From assembly GCF_011761635.1 (NCBI RefSeq), contig NZ_JAASRN010000001.1, positions 496,001-560,000 of the forward strand: a DNA stretch of 64,000 nucleotides. The letters run 5' to 3'. The position numbers and the translations under genes are program-made. The notes beneath the pieces were generated by a model. That model ran no database searches and was not told the origin of the DNA. It saw only the letters and a program-made list of their open reading frames with translations. Of the stretch, positions 8,809 to 18,068 are shown piece by piece. Every line of letters starts with the position of its first letter. Positions within the stretch are counted from its first letter, which is position 1. This DNA comes from Thermonema lapsum (GTDB lineage Bacteria; Bacteroidota; Bacteroidia; Cytophagales; Thermonemataceae).

Positions 8809-9576
8809 ATGAAAGCCCTCATTCGATGGAGTTTGCGCTTTATTCCCCGTCCATGGCTTCAAAGAGCTGTTCCGGCGATTTTTCCGATACTTGCGGTTTG
8901 GTACCGAGGCAAGCGCTATGAATGCCCCATATGCCAAAGCCGGTGGCGCAAAATGCTGCCCTACGGCAGGGTGCAAATGCGGGCAAATGCGCTCTGCCCC
9001 AAATGCCAGTCGTTGGAACGACACCGTCTGATATGGTTATACCTGCAACGAAAAACAGACTTTTTCTCTGCTCCTCATAAGGTGCTGCACATAGCCCCCG
9101 AAGTTTGTTTTGTGGAACGTTTCAAACAGTTGCCACAGCTGAAGTATTATACTGCCGACCTCGAATCGCCTTGGGCAGACATCAAAATGGATATCCGCCG
9201 CATGCCACTTGAAGACAACAGCTTTGACATTATTTTTTGTAATCATGTGCTCGAACACATAGACGACGAACAGCAGGCGCTGCGGGAATTGTACAGAGTG
9301 CTGCGTCCCGGTGGTTGGGCACTTCTTCAAGTGCCTATCAACTACGAGCTGGAACACACCTTCGAAGACCCCAGCATAGAAAGCCCCGAAGCACGTGAAA
9401 AATACTACGGACAAAACGACCACGTGCGCCAATATGGGCGCGACTATGCTCAACGTTTAGAAAAAGCAGGCTTTCGAGTGAAGGCAGATGCCTTTGTAAA
9501 AACACTGCCGCCCGATGAAGTGCGTCGTTTTGCGCTTCCCGCCAACGAAATTCTGTATATTGCCGTAAAACCATAG
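8809..9576 (+). CDS. SAM-dependent methyltransferase with N-terminal zinc-ribbon-like cysteines
   Basis: A 255-residue protein. An early region has two CxxC pairs (CPICQ and CPKCQ, about 25 residues apart) that look like a zinc site. The methyltransferase part follows: VLHIAPEVCFVERFK, then the acidic loop YTADLESPWADIKMDIRR, FDIIFCNHVLEHIDDEQ and ELYRVLRPGGWALLQVP, the usual class I motif order for methyltransferase type 11. Substrate unknown. An earlier TTG start at 8779 is possible but ATG 8809 leaves room for the promoter. The M1 peptidase gene begins 34 bases downstream. Confidence 0.85.
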   Translation: MKALIRWSLRFIPRPWLQRAVPAIFPILAVWYRGKRYECPICQSRWRKMLPYGRVQMRANALCPKCQSLERHRLIWLYLQRKTDFFSAPHKVLHIAPEVCFVERFKQLPQLKYYTADLESPWADIKMDIRRMPLEDNSFDIIFCNHVLEHIDDEQQALRELYRVLRPGGWALLQVPINYELEHTFEDPSIESPEAREKYYGQNDHVRQYGRDYAQRLEKAGFRVKADAFVKTLPPDEVRRFALPANEILYIAVKP

Positions 9577-9610
9577 TTCTTTTCAAGAGAAAGCCAAAAA
9601 TCAGACTACT

Positions 9611-11272
9611 ATGAAGATACATCCTTTTCGAGTGCTTATGGTCTTACCTTGCTTTTTTATGATGCTGCCCGGCTTTGCGCAAAAAGAAAGCTACAGCCGT
9701 GCCGATTCGCTTTTAGGTACGCTCACGCCCCTGCGCGGCTGCTACGACGTACACCATTATGACTTGTCTTTGCGCATTCTGCCCGAAAGCAAAAGCATCA
9801 GCGGCAGCAATACTATTTATTTCACCGCTACCCGCACTTTCAAAGAAATGCAGATAGATTTGGCTGCTAATCTCGCCATTCGGCGCATCGAGTGGAAGGG
9901 AAGTGCTCTTCCTTTCAACAGAGAAGCGCAAGCGGTATATGTCCGCTTTCCCAAAAATATAAAAGCGGGTAGCCAAAGCAGTATTACGGTTTACTACGAA
10001 GGCAAACCACAAGAAGCCCGCAATGCTCCGTGGGATGGGGGCTTTGTATGGAAAAGCCATCAAGGCAAGCTTTGGATAGGCGTTGCCTGCGAAGGCGTGG
10101 GCGCACACGTATGGTATCCTAACAAAGACCACCTGTCAGACGAACCGGACAGCGTGCGCCTGCATTATGAAGTACCGCAAGGCTTATGGGCTGTGGGCAA
10201 CGGGCAGTTTGCAGGAATTGACACCCTTCAAGATGGCTTCGTACGTTTTCATTGGCGCGTAACCTATCCCATCAACAACTACAACATCACACTGTATGTA
10301 GCGCCATATGTGCATTGGCAAGACGAATACACCAGCGACGATGAAAAAAGGCTACGGTTAGATTATTTCGTACTGCCCGGCAATGAAGAGAAGGCGAAAC
10401 AGCAATTCGCACAAGTAAAACCCATGCTCCGCTGCTATGAAAAGTATTTCGGGAAATATCCTTTTTGGCGCGATGGCTATAAGCTGGTAGAGTCGCCCTA
10501 TTTGGGCATGGAACACCAAAGTGCCATTGCCTATGGCAACGGTTACCAGAATGGCTATCTTGGGCGCAGCCTCAGCACCGCTACCCAAATAGGCGAGCGC
10601 TTCGACTTTATCATCATCCACGAGTCGGGACATGAATATTGGGGCAACCTGTTGAGCTGCCAGGACCGCGCCGACATGTGGCTGCACGAAAGTTGGTGCA
10701 CTTATAGCGAAGCCCTTTATGTGGAATGTATGTGGGGCAAAGATGCTGCCGATGCTTATTTAGCAGGTTACCGCCCGCTCATACAAAACCAAGCGCTCAT
10801 GCTGGCACCACGGGGTGTGCATGCCGACCCACCCGGCGATATTTATTTCAAAGGCGCTTTGATGCTGCAAACGCTGCGTCACATCGTTGCCAACGACAAA
10901 TTATGGTTCCGTGCCATACGGTCGGTACTCGAAGAGTTCGGCTATAAAACGGTGGACACACCCACTTTTATTCGCTTTTTCTCGCAGCAGCTCAATGCTG
11001 ATTACAGCCTTTTCTTCAAGCAGTATCTTGAATACAAAGACATCCCAGTGTTTGAATACCATGTACTGCGCGGCAAGCTGCATTACCGCTGGAAAGCCAA
11101 CGTGCCCGAGTTCGAGATGCCTTTTGTGGTATCATGGCCCGGTGAAACCCACCGCCTACGTGTAACTACCCAATGGCAAAGCCTACCCCTGCCGCATCAA
11201 GTAAAAAAGGAAGATTTGATTTTCGACACCCATCATTTCCTCGTTGATGTGAAAGAAACCTACGAAAACTGA
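9611..11272 (+). CDS. Secreted M1 family zinc aminopeptidase
   Basis: A 553-residue protein with a signal peptide (MKIHPFRVLMVLPCFFMMLP, cut before QK). The zinc site is HESGHEYWGN followed 18 residues later by the glutamate of WLHESW, i.e. HExxH-x18-E. The substrate-anchoring segment is LGMEHQSAIAYGNG in place of the classic GAMEN. The N-terminal saddle domain (YDVHHYDLSLRILPESKSISG) is typical. At about 550 residues it lacks the large C-terminal helical domain of PepN, like other short M1 enzymes of Bacteroidota. It likely trims peptides in the periplasm or outside the cell. Confidence 0.92.
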   Translation: MKIHPFRVLMVLPCFFMMLPGFAQKESYSRADSLLGTLTPLRGCYDVHHYDLSLRILPESKSISGSNTIYFTATRTFKEMQIDLAANLAIRRIEWKGSALPFNREAQAVYVRFPKNIKAGSQSSITVYYEGKPQEARNAPWDGGFVWKSHQGKLWIGVACEGVGAHVWYPNKDHLSDEPDSVRLHYEVPQGLWAVGNGQFAGIDTLQDGFVRFHWRVTYPINNYNITLYVAPYVHWQDEYTSDDEKRLRLDYFVLPGNEEKAKQQFAQVKPMLRCYEKYFGKYPFWRDGYKLVESPYLGMEHQSAIAYGNGYQNGYLGRSLSTATQIGERFDFIIIHESGHEYWGNLLSCQDRADMWLHESWCTYSEALYVECMWGKDAADAYLAGYRPLIQNQALMLAPRGVHADPPGDIYFKGALMLQTLRHIVANDKLWFRAIRSVLEEFGYKTVDTPTFIRFFSQQLNADYSLFFKQYLEYKDIPVFEYHVLRGKLHYRWKANVPEFEMPFVVSWPGETHRLRVTTQWQSLPLPHQVKKEDLIFDTHHFLVDVKETYEN

Positions 11273-11335
11273 CCTTCCTCGTCTTGTTTTTTGTTGTATA
11301 AGCACAAAGCAGGGATTTTTAACGAAAAAAGTGTT

Positions 11336-12250
11336 ATGACCATACAGTTCGATTCTTTTCAAGAGTGGGCTCAATTTTGCCAAAAACATAACTGCAAACT
11401 CTACGAGCCGGTACTGCGCTACGAAATAGAGCTACGCAACCGCAGCGAGGAAGAGATATGGGCACACATGCGCAAAGCCTACGGCGTGATGTGTGAAGCC
11501 ATAGAAACAGGCTTAACCGAAGACATGCGCTCCCGCTCGGGCATGATTGATAACGGCGGCAAGAAAGTGTATCACAGCCCGATAACGGTGCTTTCGCCCG
11601 AATTCCAAAAGCTGGTAGCCCGGGCAGTTGCTGCCAAAGAAGTCAACTCCTGCATGGGGCGTATCGTAGCAGCGCCCACGGCTGGTGCTTCGGGCATCAT
11701 GCCAGCGGTGCTCTATACTCTGCAAGAGGTACACCAGTTGCCCGAACAAGTGATTCTTGAAAGCATGCTGGTAGCAGCAGGCATTGCCCTCATCATCGAA
11801 AAGAAAGCGGGCATTGCAGGTGCAGTAGGCGGCTGCCAAGCAGAAACCGGCACCGCTGCTGCCATGGGCGCCGGCGCTATAGTGTATGCTCTGGGGGGCA
11901 ATACCGAACAGGTATTTAATGCCGTGGGCATCACCATACAGTGCATGCTGGGCTTGGTATGCGACCCCATCGCTGGGTTGGTAGAAATGCCCTGCGTGGT
12001 ACGCAATGCAAGCGCCGCTGCCATTGCTTACTCCTCAGCGCAGCTATCCATAGCAGGCATGAGTGGTGTGGTACCCGTAGATGAATGTGTGATGGCGATG
12101 GGTGAAGTAGGACAAAGCATGGAAACCCGCTATAAAGAAACTGCCCAAGGCGGCTTGGCAACAACCCCTACCGGGCTTGCCATAGCTCAAAGGGTGCTTG
12201 TGCAGGATATAGAAATCCTCGATGATGAAGAGCAACAAGAAAACCAATAA
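11336..12250 (+). CDS. sdaAA: L-serine dehydratase, iron-sulfur-dependent, alpha subunit
   Basis: A 304-residue protein matching the alpha (catalytic, cluster-binding) domain of [4Fe-4S] L-serine dehydratases: SCMGRIVAAPTAGASGIMP, GGCQAETGTAAAMGAGA and CDPIAGLVEMPCVVRN supply the cluster cysteines. It converts L-serine to pyruvate and ammonia. The beta domain, which is either a separate gene or fused at the N-terminus in many Bacteroidota, is not next to it. ATG 11336 is chosen over an upstream in-frame codon at 11291 because homology-like sequence begins there. It follows the M1 gene by 63 bases. Confidence 0.9.
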   Translation: MTIQFDSFQEWAQFCQKHNCKLYEPVLRYEIELRNRSEEEIWAHMRKAYGVMCEAIETGLTEDMRSRSGMIDNGGKKVYHSPITVLSPEFQKLVARAVAAKEVNSCMGRIVAAPTAGASGIMPAVLYTLQEVHQLPEQVILESMLVAAGIALIIEKKAGIAGAVGGCQAETGTAAAMGAGAIVYALGGNTEQVFNAVGITIQCMLGLVCDPIAGLVEMPCVVRNASAAAIAYSSAQLSIAGMSGVVPVDECVMAMGEVGQSMETRYKETAQGGLATTPTGLAIAQRVLVQDIEILDDEEQQENQ

Positions 12251-12654
12251 AAAATAAAATACGTTAAGTCGCTTGAAATAAACAGCGTTGCCTGCCATTT
12301 CAAGCGGAATGAAGCCCAAATTCTCGTAGCTTAGCATTCAAAGGGAGAAGAGTCAACTCGGAGATTCTGAATATTGAGTTCGGACTCAACGAGCTCTATC
12401 CCCAAAAGCCTGCATTAGGTGAGTGTCTGGTTTTTCTTTTCCAATCGAAAGAGCTCTTCTTTGACAGCAACCAAACTGCTCTTTATTCTTGATAGATGCA
12501 CATACTGAAACTTTTTCGTGGCTCAATTGCCGATGAAAAACAGCCCCGTTTACTTTTTAAAAGGCATATAGCTTTTTTACGCCTTATTTTGTTATCTTTT
12601 CAGCAAAGGTTCTTTTTAAAGTTACAACTTTACAGAGATTGAAAAACAAACCCT
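12251..12654. other. 404-base intergenic region with two inverted repeats
   Basis: No gene was recognised. A perfect 10-base inverted repeat (CGCTTGAAAT at 12270-12279, ATTTCAAGCG at 12297-12306) lies shortly after the serine dehydratase stop and has no T-run. A second small hairpin (TTGAGT-TCGG-ACTCAA) is at 12374-12389. The last 100 bases are AT-rich and probably hold the promoter of the M3 peptidase gene. Confidence 0.5.
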
Positions 12655-14703
12655 ATGAAAACAGACATCCGCAATCCTTTACTTGTTGAAAGCGAGCATC
12701 CTTTTGCTGCCCCCGATTTTCCTGCCATACAAACAGAACACTACTTGCCCGCCTTGCAAGAAGCAATAGAGCAAGCCAAAGCAGAAATTGAAGCCATTGC
12801 GCAGAACCCCGCAACGCCCGATTTCTTCAACACCATAGAGGCGCTGGAGCGTGCAGGCAAGCAAGTCAATCGCATTGCTTCCGTATTGTTCAACTTGAAT
12901 AGTGCCGAGACCAACGAAAGCCTGCAAGCCGTGGCACGCGAAGCAAGCCCCCTACTGGCTGCCTATGCCAACGACATCATGCTCCATGAGCAGCTCTTTG
13001 CACGCATACGCTACGTATGGGAACATAGGCATAAAACGCAACTTACTGCCGAGCAGCAAATGCTGCTCACGCAAACGTACCGTCAGTTTGTACGCAACGG
13101 GGCGCTGCTTTCCGAAGCAGACAAAGCCATTCTTCGCCAAATAGATGAAGAGAAAGCACGCCTTTCAGTGCAGTTTGGCGAGAACGTACTCAAGGAAACC
13201 AACGATTTTATATTGGTACTGGAATCGGAAGAAGAACTGGCAGGTTTGCCCGCTTGGGCAGTAGAGGCAGCACGCCAAGAGGCAGCCAAGCGCAATATGT
13301 CCGACAAATGGGTCATCACTTTGCAGGCACCCAGCTTCATGCCTTTCATGCAATATGCCCAACGGCGCGAGCTGCGCGAAAAACTCTACCGTGCTTATGC
13401 GTCGCGTGCCTACCGTAATAACGAGCACAACAATGTGGAAATAGCACGCCGCATAGCCGAACTGCGTGTGCAACGCGCCCGCTTGCTGGGATACCCCACC
13501 CATGCTCACTTTGTGCTGGAAGAGCGCATGGCACAAACCCCCGAGCGGGTGCAGGCTTTCTTAGATGAACTGGCGCAAAAAGCCAAACCCGTAGCCATTC
13601 GCCAGATGAGCGAACTGGAAAAATTTGCCAAAACACAAGGCTTCGAAGGACAACTGCAACGCTGGGATGTCTCTTTCTATGCAGAAAAGCTAAAAAAACA
13701 TCTGTTTGACATAGACGACGACCGCCTAAAGCCTTACTTTCCTTTGCCACAGGTATTAGCCGCTGCCTTTGAAGTAGCCGGGCGGCTGTACGGCATCTCC
13801 TTCCAACAACGAACCGATATCCCCGTCTATCACGAAGAGGTGGAAGTATATGAAGTGCTGGACTACGACGGCACCCACTTGGGTTTGTTGTATGCCGACT
13901 TCCATCCGCGCGAAGGCAAACGCAGCGGTGCTTGGATGACCACCTTCCGTGAGCAGTACAAAGAAGAGGGTAAGCGCATTTCGCCTTTGGTGTCTATTGT
14001 GTGCAATTTTACACGCCCTACCCAAGACAAACCCTCCCTGCTCACCTTCAACGAAGTAACTACCTTATTCCATGAGTTTGGGCACGCCCTGCATGCCCTC
14101 CTCTCCGACGTAACCTATGAAAGCCTGTCAGGTACCAATGTGTATTGGGATTTTGTAGAGCTGCCTTCGCAAATCATGGAAAACTGGTGCTATGAAGCCG
14201 AATGCCTCGCCCTTTTTGCTAAGCACTACGAAACCGGCGAAACGCTGCCCATGGAATACATAGAAAAAATCAAGGCGCTGGGCAAGTTTATGGAAGGCTA
14301 TCAGACCCTGCGACAACTGAGCTTCGGCTATCTCGACATGGCATGGCATGCCGTAGAACAAGCGCCCATATTCAACAAACTTGAGGATTTTGAACGAGAA
14401 GTGCTTACACCCGTCGATTTGTTGCCACCAGTAGAAGGCACTGCCATCAGCACCGCTTTTTCACACATTTTCTCTGGTGGCTACTCTGCCGGCTATTACA
14501 GTTACAAATGGGCAGAGGTGCTCGATGCCGATGCTTTTGCCCTCTTCCAAGAAAAAGGCATCTTTGACCGCCATACAGGGCTTGCTTTCCGCCGCCTGTT
14601 GGCAGCCGGTGGCTCGCGACATCCTATGGAACTGTACAAGGCGTTTCGAGGGCACGAGCCTTCAGTAGAACCCCTGTTGCGTCGTGCGGGCTTACTGGAG
14701 TAA
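12655..14703 (+). CDS. M3 family oligopeptidase (thimet/Dcp type)
   Basis: A 682-residue cytoplasmic zinc peptidase without a signal peptide. The catalytic motif FHEFGHALHALL lies near residue 475, with the ligand glutamate in ELPSQIMENW about 25 residues on, and the late FSHIFSGGYSAGYYSYKWAEVLDAD segment is characteristic of oligopeptidase A / peptidyl dipeptidase Dcp. It would degrade short peptides, including cleaved signal peptides. Length matches oligopeptidase A (PrlC); the sequence does not decide between that and Dcp. Its 3' end overlaps the convergent patatin gene by 12 bases. Confidence 0.93.
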   Translation: MKTDIRNPLLVESEHPFAAPDFPAIQTEHYLPALQEAIEQAKAEIEAIAQNPATPDFFNTIEALERAGKQVNRIASVLFNLNSAETNESLQAVAREASPLLAAYANDIMLHEQLFARIRYVWEHRHKTQLTAEQQMLLTQTYRQFVRNGALLSEADKAILRQIDEEKARLSVQFGENVLKETNDFILVLESEEELAGLPAWAVEAARQEAAKRNMSDKWVITLQAPSFMPFMQYAQRRELREKLYRAYASRAYRNNEHNNVEIARRIAELRVQRARLLGYPTHAHFVLEERMAQTPERVQAFLDELAQKAKPVAIRQMSELEKFAKTQGFEGQLQRWDVSFYAEKLKKHLFDIDDDRLKPYFPLPQVLAAAFEVAGRLYGISFQQRTDIPVYHEEVEVYEVLDYDGTHLGLLYADFHPREGKRSGAWMTTFREQYKEEGKRISPLVSIVCNFTRPTQDKPSLLTFNEVTTLFHEFGHALHALLSDVTYESLSGTNVYWDFVELPSQIMENWCYEAECLALFAKHYETGETLPMEYIEKIKALGKFMEGYQTLRQLSFGYLDMAWHAVEQAPIFNKLEDFEREVLTPVDLLPPVEGTAISTAFSHIFSGGYSAGYYSYKWAEVLDADAFALFQEKGIFDRHTGLAFRRLLAAGGSRHPMELYKAFRGHEPSVEPLLRRAGLLE

Positions 14704-15468
14704 ACCCTGCAAATGGGGCATCACCCGTAAAGCAGCTTCATAGCCGGCTTCGTAAAAGAAGTCGGCTTTCTGAAAAGCAAAAATATTGTGTTCCGACAGC
14801 CCCGGCGGTTCTATTACCACATTGCATTTTTTCAGATTTTCCTGAACGTTCTGCCACACAATCAAATCAAAGCAACGCTCCCCTACCGACAGCATCGTCC
14901 ACGAGTCGTCGGGAAGTACCTCCAACGGATTTACATTCACCCCTATGACGGGGAAACAGTGCTCCAGAAGGGGCTCTACCGGCAAGTTGTTGAGCATGCC
15001 ACCATCTACATAAAAATACTCGCCTATTTTCACAGGCTTGAATAAGATAGGAATAGAAGCCGAGGCTTCTACCGCCTCGTACAGGCTGCCCTCTGAAATG
15101 AACTCGGCACGCCCGGTATTCAGGTTAGATACCGATACGGTAAAAGGACGCTCCAGCTCTTCAAAGCGCTCGGGCAGAAATCGTTTCATCAGTTTGCGCA
15201 GGTAGCTAAGCTCCGACAAGCCGCTGCTCGGCAAAGAGAAAGAAAAGAGCTTCAACAAGCTGGCATCATCCACCAAGCGCTTGAGGTCTTCCGGGTCATA
15301 GCCCGCTGCATAAAACGCCCCTACGATTGCTCCCATACTTGCCCCTGCGACCCTGTCGGGTGCCATACCCCTCTCAAACAATGCCTGCAGCACACCTACA
15401 TGAGCAATACCACGCGCACCGCCCCCACTCAAACAGATGCCTATAGGCTTTTTTTTCTTTTTTAACAT
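14692..15468 (-). CDS. Patatin-like phospholipase (RssA-like)
   Basis: A 258-residue hydrolase. GICLSGGGARGIAHVGVLQ is the glycine-rich oxyanion loop, GASMGAIVGAFYA holds the nucleophilic serine (GxSxG), and YVDGGMLNNLP holds the catalytic aspartate, giving the Ser-Asp dyad of patatin-type acyl hydrolases. No signal peptide; cytoplasmic or peripheral. The start at 15468 (MLKKKKKPIG) is preferred over an in-frame codon at 15546, because the longer form would run back through the terminator of the upstream transporter operon. Physiological lipid unknown. Confidence 0.9.
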   Translation of the reverse strand: MLKKKKKPIGICLSGGGARGIAHVGVLQALFERGMAPDRVAGASMGAIVGAFYAAGYDPEDLKRLVDDASLLKLFSFSLPSSGLSELSYLRKLMKRFLPERFEELERPFTVSVSNLNTGRAEFISEGSLYEAVEASASIPILFKPVKIGEYFYVDGGMLNNLPVEPLLEHCFPVIGVNVNPLEVLPDDSWTMLSVGERCFDLIVWQNVQENLKKCNVVIEPPGLSEHNIFAFQKADFFYEAGYEAALRVMPHLQGLLQ

Positions 15469-15504
15469 GACATGCTTTAAATAAGTGGGACACATAAGAT
15501 AATG

Positions 15505-15532
15505 CAAAAAAAGACTGCCAGCTGGCAGTCTT
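15505..15532 (-). terminator. Terminator of the metP-metS operon
   Basis: A perfect 22-base palindrome at 15511-15532 (arms AAGACTGCCAG / CTGGCAGTCTT) followed on the minus strand by a run of T (A-tract 15506-15512 on the plus strand). Confidence 0.85.
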
Positions 15533-15542
15533 CTGGTATCAC

Positions 15543-15680
15543 TCAACGAGAATCATCGTTGTTTTCCTCAATAGCATTCGGCTTTGGCGGAGTAGTCAAT
15601 ACCCGCCAGAAAAGATATGCCGTCACTAAGGTAACCATTCCCTGAACCGTAATCATCGTAATCAATGCACTTGTTGTCAT
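15543..15680 (-). CDS. metS: MetS-type NSS transporter small subunit
   Basis: A 45-residue protein, reading MTTSALITMITVQGMVTLVT then AYLFWRVLTTPPKPN and an acidic tail. One transmembrane helix fills most of its length. It starts 12 bases after the stop of the large sodium symporter gene and is followed by the operon terminator. This matches the MetP/MetS arrangement known from Corynebacterium, where a small single-span subunit is needed for methionine uptake by an NSS-family transporter. The family call rests on size, topology, sequence style and context. Confidence 0.82.
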   Translation of the reverse strand: MTTSALITMITVQGMVTLVTAYLFWRVLTTPPKPNAIEENNDDSR

Positions 15681-15692
15681 GGCTCGTTTCGT

Positions 15693-17666
15693 TTAATAAT
15701 TTGTAACATCGTAATCATCGCCCGGATAGGTTTCATCCACTATCTCATCTCCGGTCTTTCCTTCGCGTTCGCGCTTTTTGGTAGCGACATATACCAACAC
15801 ACAGATACCTATAAATAGTCCCATCAGCAGCAAGCGAGCCATGTCTATGTAAAAGATGTTGTTTACAAAGCCGCCTTTGGCTATAGGCGTTCCTACTTCC
15901 ACCTTATCGCCTACTTTTACAAGTAGTTCTTTTTCCGGGGCAATGCGGTAAGCCTTTACTACCACCAACGAATCGAATAGCAAAGATTGGTCTATTGCTT
16001 CCTCCCCTTCATAAAGGCGAACACCCGCAGGTGAGCGGTAGAAAGTTTTTTGCTGAGCGATTTCCACCAGATGACGATTGCGGCGCTTCGTACGTCCTAT
16101 GTTGTAAACTACGCCTGCCACCTCCGACTCCAGCACATCAGAAAAATAACTTTGATTGGCAACCACTCCCTTGTGCTGAATCTTACCTATGATGCTGCTG
16201 GCATCTAATTCCCAATTACCGGAAAAAGCCGCTTCCCAGTCGTTGTTTTTGGGCGTAACCAAAGCACTCAAAAAGACTGCTAACAAGAGCAGCGGCGTTA
16301 CATATTTCAATATGGGCTTATAGAAGCGAGGCACCCGGATGTCGGCACCTAAATTGATTTCGCGCCAGCCGCGACGGATACCAAACAACCAAGCGAAAAT
16401 CAAAGACTCTGCCAAAGCAAATATCACTAACGACACGGTGCCTGCCCAGTAGTCATATTCATCAAATACGCCTTGCTGAAAGAAGAATACAGTAGGCAAG
16501 CCCATGATGAGTGTTACCAAACCAAATGACCAAGCTGCTTTTTCACGGCTCCAATTGAATTCATCACGCATGAAGCCCATCCAAGGAGTACCCATTGCCA
16601 GCGACGAGGTGATGCCTGCAAAGAAAAGCAAGCCAAACCACATGACACCTGCCACGGTAGCCAAGAAGGGTCCCCACTGTCCAAAGAGGTAGGGCATCGT
16701 TTGGAAAGCCATAGAGAAACCTGCATTTTCAAGCACCCAATCCAAGCCCAGGTAGCCTACAGCAATAGGTATCACGATGGAAGCACCCAAGACGATTTCC
16801 ACGAAGCCGTTCATAAAACCTGCTGACATAGCATTCAAAGCGATATCATCGCGCGATTTCACATAAGAAGCATAGCACTGGATAGTACCCATGCCTACCG
16901 AAAGGGTGAAGAATATTTGCCCAGCGGCTGCCAGCCATACTTTGGGGTCAAGCACCGATTCGAATTTGGGCTCCCACAAGAAATTCAAGCCCAAGTAGGC
17001 GTTGCAGTCGGTGCATCCTTCGGGGGCACCAGAATCGCCTAAGGTCAAGCCGCGCACTGCCAAAAAAGCACCAAACAGAAGCAAAAGCGGCATACCTATC
17101 TTAGCCACCTTTTCAATCCCCTCACTCAATCCTCTCGAGAGGATATAGGTATTCAGTGCCAAACAGACCAGATAAAAAATAACCGCTTCATAGGGGATAC
17201 CAGTTGTAGAATAAGTTACATCCACATAGCTGTTAAAGAAAGAGGCTACTTCGATTTGTGTTTTTCCCGAAAAAGTCTGCATGATGGAGTGATACACATA
17301 AGCCATTGTCCACGACTCGATATAGCAGTAATATGCCGCCACCCCTATGTTAGTAAAGATGCCAAACACCCCAAAATATTTCCAGAAGTTGCTTTTGGTC
17401 ATCTTATCCAGAATAAAAGGCGTGGAGTGGTTGCCATAGCGTCCGCCGAAGCGCCCAGTAGCCCACTCTATCCACAGCATGGGAATACCCATCAGCAAAA
17501 AGCACACAATATAAGGAATGATGAACGCACCACCGCCGTTTTGCACCGCCTGCATCGGAAAACGCAAGAAGTTGCCCAAACCAACGGCGTTGCCTGCCAT
17601 GGCAAGAATTAAACCGATACGAGACCCCCAGGATTCTTGTTTATTCAAAGTAGTTGTATTACTCAT
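15693..17666 (-). CDS. Sodium-dependent transporter, NSS/SNF family (MetP-like)
   Basis: A 657-residue inner-membrane symporter. GLILAMAGNAVGLGNFLRFP is the TM1 signature of neurotransmitter:sodium symporters with the unwound substrate/Na+ site; the remaining helices follow the 12-helix pattern. Amino acids are the usual substrates. Start 17666 (MSNTTTLNKQESW) was preferred to an ATG 40 codons upstream because the family consensus begins close to it. Unusual: roughly 135 residues between the last two helices (about 16252-15843) form a hydrophilic insertion ending in a KVGDKVEVGTPIAKG segment. The MetS-like gene follows in the same operon. Confidence 0.92.
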   Translation of the reverse strand: MSNTTTLNKQESWGSRIGLILAMAGNAVGLGNFLRFPMQAVQNGGGAFIIPYIVCFLLMGIPMLWIEWATGRFGGRYGNHSTPFILDKMTKSNFWKYFGVFGIFTNIGVAAYYCYIESWTMAYVYHSIMQTFSGKTQIEVASFFNSYVDVTYSTTGIPYEAVIFYLVCLALNTYILSRGLSEGIEKVAKIGMPLLLLFGAFLAVRGLTLGDSGAPEGCTDCNAYLGLNFLWEPKFESVLDPKVWLAAAGQIFFTLSVGMGTIQCYASYVKSRDDIALNAMSAGFMNGFVEIVLGASIVIPIAVGYLGLDWVLENAGFSMAFQTMPYLFGQWGPFLATVAGVMWFGLLFFAGITSSLAMGTPWMGFMRDEFNWSREKAAWSFGLVTLIMGLPTVFFFQQGVFDEYDYWAGTVSLVIFALAESLIFAWLFGIRRGWREINLGADIRVPRFYKPILKYVTPLLLLAVFLSALVTPKNNDWEAAFSGNWELDASSIIGKIQHKGVVANQSYFSDVLESEVAGVVYNIGRTKRRNRHLVEIAQQKTFYRSPAGVRLYEGEEAIDQSLLFDSLVVVKAYRIAPEKELLVKVGDKVEVGTPIAKGGFVNNIFYIDMARLLLMGLFIGICVLVYVATKKREREGKTGDEIVDETYPGDDYDVTNY

Positions 17667-17795
17667 ACACTGATAATTTAAAGCCGTTTTTACTTTTAGC
17701 CTCGAAAGATAAGGATGATAGACAACGAAAACAAGATTTTTATTACTTAATCTTAGTGGTTGAAAAATAAAGTGTTTTATTTGCAATTCTTTTCA

Positions 17796-18068
17796 ATGGT
17801 TTATTTTCCTGAAAACAAGAGACTTAAATTCTTCCTTATGCAGGAAAAGCGTCCTTTCCGCCTTTTGGCACAGCTTTATCTTCATCAAGAGCAACTGGAG
17901 CGCTGTGATACTATGATGCTACGTCGCCTCCTTTTCTCAAAAGAACAGCAACAAAAATATCGGCAACAGGCAGTTCAAATGCAAAATGAATATTTGCGCA
18001 GACAAATGAACAGTCTGCTGCAGCTCATAGAAGAAGTAGAACGATGTTGTTTGAAGAATACTTTTTAA
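17796..18068 (+). CDS. Small protein of unknown function
   Basis: About 90 residues, not recognised. It is basic and helical, rich in Q, L, R and E (for example QEQLERCDTMMLRRLLFSKEQQQKY and RRQMNSLLQLIEEVERCC), suggesting a coiled coil. Starts at 17796 or 17838 are both possible; no Shine-Dalgarno decides. It diverges from the transporter gene and its 3' end overlaps the convergent GNAT gene by four bases. It could be spurious, but the amphipathic pattern is coherent. Confidence 0.45.
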   Translation: MVYFPENKRLKFFLMQEKRPFRLLAQLYLHQEQLERCDTMMLRRLLFSKEQQQKYRQQAVQMQNEYLRRQMNSLLQLIEEVERCCLKNTF

